Notes under the pieces: model-generated
What the model was told of the DNA's origin: nothing
Database searches by the model: none
What the model saw: the letters and a program-made list of their open reading frames with translations, nothing else
Translations under genes and position numbers: made by a program
Part shown: positions 60,582 to 64,000 of the stretch, in pieces
How the letters are laid out: every line of letters starts with the position of its first letter
Position numbering within the stretch: position 1 is the first letter of the stretch
NCBI RefSeq assembly: GCF_027460265.1
Contig: NZ_JAPZBC010000001.1
Location: forward strand, 5,126,001-5,190,000
DNA length: 64,000 nucleotides
Reading direction: 5' to 3'
Origin: Streptomyces sp. WMMC940
GTDB lineage: Bacteria; Actinomycetota; Actinomycetes; Streptomycetales; Streptomycetaceae

Positions 60582-61190
60582 ATGGGGTGGGTGCGGATGT
60601 CGATGCAGCCGGGCGGGCCGAGTGAGGTCCCGGCGGAGACGGTGCGGGTGGCGCGGGCTGCGTTCCCCAGAGGCAGCTTGGCGATCCGGGTCCGAGACGA
60701 GTTGGGGCCGCTGTTCACGGATGAGGAGTTCGCGGACCTGTTCCCGGCGCGGGGCAAGCCTGCCTGGTCGCCGGGGCGGTTGGCGCTTGTGCTGGTGTTG
60801 CAGTTTGTGGAGGGGCTGACCGACCGGCAGGCCGCGGAGGCGGTGCGGGCAAGGATCGACTTCAAGTACGCCCTCGGGCTGGAACTGAGTGATCCGGGGT
60901 TCGACTTCTCGGTGCTGTCGGAGTTCCGGGACCGTCTGGTGGAGGAAGAGCGCTACAAGACCCGCGCCGGTGTCGAAGGCACCATCTCCCAAGCCACCCA
61001 GCGGTGCGGCCTGCGCAGATCCCGCTACCTCGGCCTCGCGAAGACCGCCCTGCAACACCAACTCACCGGGGCCGCGATCAACCTCGCCCGCATCGACGCC
61101 CATCTCACCCAAACACCCCGAGCCCGCACCCGCACCAGCCACTTCGCAGCACTTCGCCCCGTCGAGCTCACGCTCGACGGGGCGAAGTGA
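60582..61190 (+). pseudogene. IS1182-family transposase with central catalytic region deleted (in-frame)
   Basis: 202-aa ORF. Residues ~1-125 are the N-terminal DUF772-like domain: AFPRGSLAIRVRDELGPLFT, the DLFPARGKPAWSPGRLALVL block and QFVEGLTDRQAAEAVRARID. At about residue 126 (near 60955) it jumps to the C-terminal KTRAGVEGTISQATQRCGLR, then RSRYLGLAKTALQHQLTGAA. The central DDE catalytic domain (expected ~250-300 aa) is missing, but the reading frame survived. It cannot be catalytic, though the N-terminal domain might bind the ends and interfere with relatives. Confidence 0.88.
61150..61189 (+). repeat. Right subterminal hairpin of the IS1182-type element
   Basis: Perfect 17-bp stem CACTTCGCCCCGTCGAG (61150-61166) with 61173-61189, 6-nt loop, overlapping the transposase stop codon. 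It is a likely terminator for the element's own transcript. Confidence 0.8.
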
Positions 61191-61288
61191 CCGAGCCCCC
61201 GAATTCGCCAACAGCGTCCCGGGTACGGAACCGGGGGCCTTCATGCACACTGGGCCCACTCGTCGACCGCCGGCAGAGGAGGCACACC

Positions 61289-61507
61289 ATGCCGTCCACC
61301 ACCAGCAGCAAAGTCAGCAGATGGGACCAGCACGGACGCGAACACACCGTCCGCGTCCGGAAAGCAGGCGTACAGAAGGCACTCACCTGCGACACCTGCG
61401 GCTGGCGCAAAGGCGCCCAATTCCTCCCCTGGCTCAAGGCCGAGGAACACCTCGCCGAGGCCCACCAGGCCACCGTCGACCCGGGCAACCGCACCCGCAA
61501 CGACTGA
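61289..61507 (+). CDS. Small zinc-knuckle-like protein, unknown function
   Basis: 72 aa. CDTCGW (Cys34, Cys37) and two histidines in EEHLAEAHQ (about residues 53-58) could form a CCHH zinc site. MPSTTSSKVSRWDQHGREHTVRVRK gives a basic N-terminal half. The start follows AGAGGAGG. It appears to be a conserved actinobacterial small protein, likely nucleic-acid or protein binding. Its original neighbour is glyS; the inserted element now separates them. Two 15-bp repeats, CCCCGAGCCGGACAC, follow its stop. Confidence 0.72.
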   Translation: MPSTTSSKVSRWDQHGREHTVRVRKAGVQKALTCDTCGWRKGAQFLPWLKAEEHLAEAHQATVDPGNRTRND

Positions 61508-61608
61508 CCCCGAGCCGGACACGACGACCCCGAGCCGGACACCACAGCCCGGACCACACTCCCCGTGCCGGCCCGGCCCCTGCGAGGGACCTTGAACGGC
61601 GGCGACCG

Positions 61609-62196
61609 TCAGACCCGCAGACCACGCAACAACAACTCGCACACCGCACGGAACTCGTCGTCGATCGACGGCCTCCGCCACTCCGGCGCAAACACCGGAT
61701 CATGGAAACGCGCCGTCGCGTCGAACACCGCCTGCGCCACCGACACCGGATCCACGGCCTCGAACTCCCCGCCGCGCACCCCCTCTTCGACGATCCGCGT
61801 CACCTGGCTGACCAGCACCACCAGATGCTCGTCCACCACATCACTGGCCTCCGTGATCAGCACCGCGTATGTGGCGAACAACTCCGGATCGTCACCCGCC
61901 TTGTGACGCTTCGCCTCGAACAGACGCGACAACCACGCCCGCAACTTCTCCTCCGCCGAACCGGCAGGCCCCTCCGTGATCTCCGACAGCAACTCCTCGG
62001 TACGGCCCAGCCAGCGAGCCGTCACCGCCTCACGCAGCGCCGCCTTCGTACGGAAATGCCGGTACACACTGCCGTGACTCACCCCGAGGACGCGCGCCAC
62101 ATCGACGACCGTCGCCTTGGACGGACCGAAACGACGCAGCACCTCCTCGGTCGCCTCGAGGATGCGGTCGGCGGTCAGGGTCTCCGTGGTGGACAT
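61609..62196 (-). CDS. TetR-family transcriptional regulator
   Basis: 195 aa. The HTH is ADRILEATEEVLRRFGPSKATVVDVARVLGVSHGSVYRHFRTKAALREAV, with the TetR recognition helix GVSHGSVYRHF. The ligand-binding domain is helical (LFEAKRHKAGDDPELFATYAVLITEA). It lies downstream of the aldo/keto reductase on the same strand, separated by a long hairpin, and might regulate it; the inverted repeat at 63500-63527 is a candidate site. Confidence 0.9.
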   Translation of the reverse strand: MSTTETLTADRILEATEEVLRRFGPSKATVVDVARVLGVSHGSVYRHFRTKAALREAVTARWLGRTEELLSEITEGPAGSAEEKLRAWLSRLFEAKRHKAGDDPELFATYAVLITEASDVVDEHLVVLVSQVTRIVEEGVRGGEFEAVDPVSVAQAVFDATARFHDPVFAPEWRRPSIDDEFRAVCELLLRGLRV

Positions 62197-62320
62197 GGCA
62201 CCGACGTTACCCTTCCCCACCGACACGACCCGGACCAGCCGGACGCCCGGCACGACATGCGCAGCAAGCACGACGGGCACCGCAGGCACGGAGCGGACGG
62301 CCCCCAGGCACAGCACGGCC

Positions 62321-62373
62321 GGCACGACCGGGGCCGGCCGACGGGGACCCCGCCGACCGGCCCCGGTCGTGCC
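62321..62373 (-). terminator. Large terminator hairpin after the aldo/keto reductase
   Basis: Perfect 17-bp stem GGCACGACCGGGGCCGG (62321-62337) with 62357-62373 around a 19-nt loop, between the reductase stop (62446) and the TetR start (62196). It would end reductase transcription. Confidence 0.8.
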
Positions 62374-62445
62374 CGATCACGGCCGCGCGCCGCGACACGT
62401 CAGTGCTCGCTGTCGAGATGCGCCATCTGCGCCGCCGGGTAACGC

Positions 62446-63447
62446 TCACCCGCCGCGGCCCCCCCGCGGAACGGCCCGCTCGATCGCCGCGAGCTCGTCC
62501 TCCCCGAACGTCACGCCCAGCGCCCCCAGCGCCTCCGCCAACCGGTCCCGGCGCCGCGCACCCACCAGCGGAACGATGTCCTCGCCACGTGACAGCACCC
62601 ACGCGATCGCCAGCTGGGCGACCGAAACGCCCTTCTGCTCCGCGATCTTGCGCAACTGCTCCACGAGATCGAGGTTGTGCAGCAGATTGACGCCCTGAAA
62701 GCGCGGGCTCATGCCACGGAAGTCATTGGCCGCCAGCTTCCGGTCCCCGCTGAAGTGCCCGGAGATCAAACCGCGGGACAGCACGCCGTACGCCGTGACA
62801 CCGATACCCAACTCCCGCGCCGTGGGCAGGATCGCGTCCTCGATGCCGCGGGAGATCAGCGAGTACTCGATCTGCAGATCGGTGATCGGGGCGACGGAAG
62901 CCGCACGGCGCAGCGTGTCGGCACCGACCTCGGACAGGCCGATGTGCCGGACGTGCCCCGCCTCGACCAGCTCGGCGATCGCCCCGACCGTCTCCTCCAC
63001 CGGCACGCCCGGGTCGACACGGGCGATGCGGTAGACGTCGATGTGGTCGGTGCCCAGCCGCTGCAGCGAGTAGGCGGCGAAGTTCTTCACCGCCGCGGGG
63101 CGGCCGTCATAGCCGGACCAGCCGCCGTCCGGGTCGCGGAGCGCCCCGAACTTCACGCTGATCAGCGCCTTCTCGCGGGCCGCCGCCGGAGCGGCACGCA
63201 GTGCCTCGCCGATCAGCATCTCGTTGTGGCCCATGCCGTAGAAGTCGCCCGTGTCGATCAGCGTCACGCCGGCGTCCAGGGCGGCGTGGATCGTCGCGAT
63301 GGACTCCGAGCGATCAGCGTCGCCGTAGAGCGCCGACATGCCCATGGCGCCCAGGCCGATCGCTGAGACCCGGGGGCCGGTGGCGCCGAGCGGACGGGTC
63401 GGGAGGGGGTGGTGCACGGGGGAGGCCGGGGTGTTGGGGGAGGTCAT
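62446..63447 (-). CDS. Aldo/keto reductase
   Basis: 333-aa TIM-barrel NADPH reductase (YajO/IolS-like). The catalytic tetrad region shows DTGDFYGMGHNEMLIG (Asp, Tyr), ISVKFGAL (Lys) and the His equivalent is replaced by YRIARVDP, common in this bacterial branch. NADPH-binding residues are in LSRGLISGHF and the C-terminal VGARRRDRLAEAL. Substrate unknown. An inverted repeat lies in its promoter. ATG at 63447. Confidence 0.88.
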   Translation of the reverse strand: MTSPNTPASPVHHPLPTRPLGATGPRVSAIGLGAMGMSALYGDADRSESIATIHAALDAGVTLIDTGDFYGMGHNEMLIGEALRAAPAAAREKALISVKFGALRDPDGGWSGYDGRPAAVKNFAAYSLQRLGTDHIDVYRIARVDPGVPVEETVGAIAELVEAGHVRHIGLSEVGADTLRRAASVAPITDLQIEYSLISRGIEDAILPTARELGIGVTAYGVLSRGLISGHFSGDRKLAANDFRGMSPRFQGVNLLHNLDLVEQLRKIAEQKGVSVAQLAIAWVLSRGEDIVPLVGARRRDRLAEALGALGVTFGEDELAAIERAVPRGGRGG

Positions 63448-63499
63448 GGCACGGCTCCTCGGGGGAGGGGATCGCTAACGCTGACAACTATGGCATGAT

Positions 63500-63527
63500 G
63501 ACTGACAGATGTCAATATTTGTCAGTC
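63500..63527. promoter_or_regulatory. Operator-like inverted repeat GACTGACA-N12-TGTCAGTC
   Basis: Perfect 8-bp inverted repeat upstream of the aldo/keto reductase (start 63447), with additional TGACA half-sites at 63481 and a TGACAGATGTCA palindrome at 63503-63514. It is unusually AT-rich for this genome and is a strong candidate operator; the TetR regulator at 61609 is one possible binder. Confidence 0.6.
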
Positions 63528-63713
63528 GTCATCGATTAGTGGAGCGCGCGACGCATGCCACCAGGCCGAAAAATCGGGTGTCCGCCCCGCCCTCGACCGG
63601 TACCGTCGCCGCATGTCCTCCTTCTTCCAGATCTACGAGTGAGAGTGCGGCGGCCACCTCCCGCCCCCACCAGCTGACATCCGGATCACTTCTCACCACG
63701 ATGGGAGAACCCC

Positions 63714-63929
63714 GTGGCCAAGGGTCGTAACAACCTCCTCGGCGTGGGCGGACAGCGCCGAAAGCTGTCCCGCGCCGACCAGCAGGGCAACGGTCCGGCG
63801 AGCCAGGCAGACCGCCGGACGGCCGCCGACCAGAAGCAGGAGCTCCTGCGCAAGATGCGCGAGCGCACCCAGGGCGCCGAGGTCGCTCTCAACGAGGCGT
63901 CCCAGGACGCGAGCGACACACAGCGCTGA
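63714..63929 (+). CDS. DUF6243-type small protein
   Basis: 71 aa. It begins VAKGRNNLLGVGGQRRKLSRAD and has the ADQKQELLRKMRER block typical of the family. It is highly charged and probably disordered, with no known function. GTG 63714 follows GGGAG. It is followed by a terminator hairpin. Confidence 0.75.
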   Translation: MAKGRNNLLGVGGQRRKLSRADQQGNGPASQADRRTAADQKQELLRKMRERTQGAEVALNEASQDASDTQR

Positions 63930-63945
63930 CGCCATCTCACGTCGA

Positions 63946-63981
63946 AGGGCCCGGATCACCCACCCTGGTGGTCCGGGCCCT
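63946..63981 (+). terminator. Terminator of the DUF6243 gene
   Basis: Stem AGGGCCCGGATCACC (63946-63960) with 63967-63981, one G-U pair, 6-nt loop, followed by CTTCGTCTTC. Confidence 0.75.
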
Positions 63982-64000
63982 CTTCGTCTTCGGATGCGGT

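Larger units (their letters stand above)
60500..61220 (+). mobile_element. 721-bp non-autonomous IS1182-family derivative with intact ends
   Basis: Perfect 29-bp terminal inverted repeats (60500-60528 and 61192-61220) begin GGGACGCTGTTGGCGAATTC. A 6-bp target duplication GGGTAC flanks it (60494-60499 and 61221-61226). The element encodes only the N- and C-terminal parts of an IS1182-type transposase. Perfect ends and duplication imply a recent insertion. It probably moves only when a full-length relative supplies transposase in trans. Full IS1182 elements are about twice as long. Confidence 0.88.
60481..61239 (+). terminator. glyS terminator split in the loop by an IS insertion
   Basis: The left arm GGCCCCCGGTTCC (60481-60493) and the right arm GGAACCGGGGGCC (61227-61239) are perfectly complementary. 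Between them lies the element 60500-61220 flanked by the GGGTAC loop sequence on both sides. Removing the element restores a 13-bp perfect hairpin with loop GGGTAC, 24 bp after the glyS stop. The arms are now 733 bp apart, so normal termination is probably lost or altered. Confidence 0.85.

Noticed and set aside
63557..63660. Tiny ORF MSSFFQIYE and a possible readthrough zinc-ribbon peptide ending near 63660
   Set aside because: Only nine codons before a TGA, with no ribosome site or homologue recognised; chance is likely.

Overview
The window is chromosomal DNA of a Streptomyces or very close relative. It is very GC-rich with GC-biased third codon positions and many GTG/TTG starts. It carries a typical streptomycete core gene order (lepA, hemW, hrcA-dnaJ, rsmE, phoH-ybeY, era, leuA, recO, uppS, zur-znu, glyS). 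No rRNA, tRNA or CRISPR array was seen.

Layout. 1-15.8 kb is core: the lepA 3' end, an acyl-CoA synthetase, a SpoIIE-type phosphatase, hemW, a DUF3097 protein, an MBL-fold hydrolase, CIRCE-controlled hrcA-dnaJ, a nitronate monooxygenase with rsmE, a lipoprotein, a HIT protein, an RNase Z-type nuclease and an adenine-deaminase-type enzyme. 16.0-30.8 kb is an accessory island with decayed transposases at both edges (IS5- and IS3-type on the left; a frameshifted transposase-like gene and an IS256-type fragment on the right).

Inside the island is one compact minus-strand operon, 28007 down to 16892. It encodes the p-aminophenylalanine (PAPA) pathway: fused 4-amino-4-deoxychorismate synthase, aminodeoxychorismate mutase and aminodeoxyprephenate dehydrogenase. 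It also encodes a HemK/PapM-like methyltransferase, an FAD amine/amino-acid oxidase, an alpha-oxoamine synthase, an MFS exporter, two paralogous ATP-grasp ligases and a second chorismate-mutase-fold protein. An ArsR-type regulator lies just upstream of the operon. No NRPS or PKS is present, so this looks like an NRPS-independent pathway to a small PAPA-derived aminoketone or peptide. I do not recognise this gene combination as a characterised cluster, and it is the main discovery candidate.

30.8-46.3 kb returns to core genes: an MFS transporter, a PfkB kinase, phoH-ybeY-CBS/CorC-type protein-MmcQ-deaminase-like operon, a secreted WxL-like/DUF916 pair, era, an emfourin-protealysin inhibitor/protease pair, and leuA behind a Leu-rich leader peptide. 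46.3-47.2 kb is a decayed stretch with a LuxR-type relic. It is followed by a class A beta-lactamase and a membrane-anchored NB-ARC/TPR (STAND) protein that ends in a 44-bp perfect palindrome. 50.8-60.5 kb carries secreted and small conserved proteins, an ArsR regulator with a likely operator, recO-uppS, and the zinc-uptake operon znuA-znuC-znuB-zur with two Zur-box-like sites. glyS ends the block.

The glyS terminator has been split in its loop by a 721-bp internally deleted IS1182-type element with perfect 29-bp ends and a 6-bp target duplication. The window closes with a small zinc-knuckle protein, a TetR regulator, an aldo/keto reductase and a DUF6243 protein.
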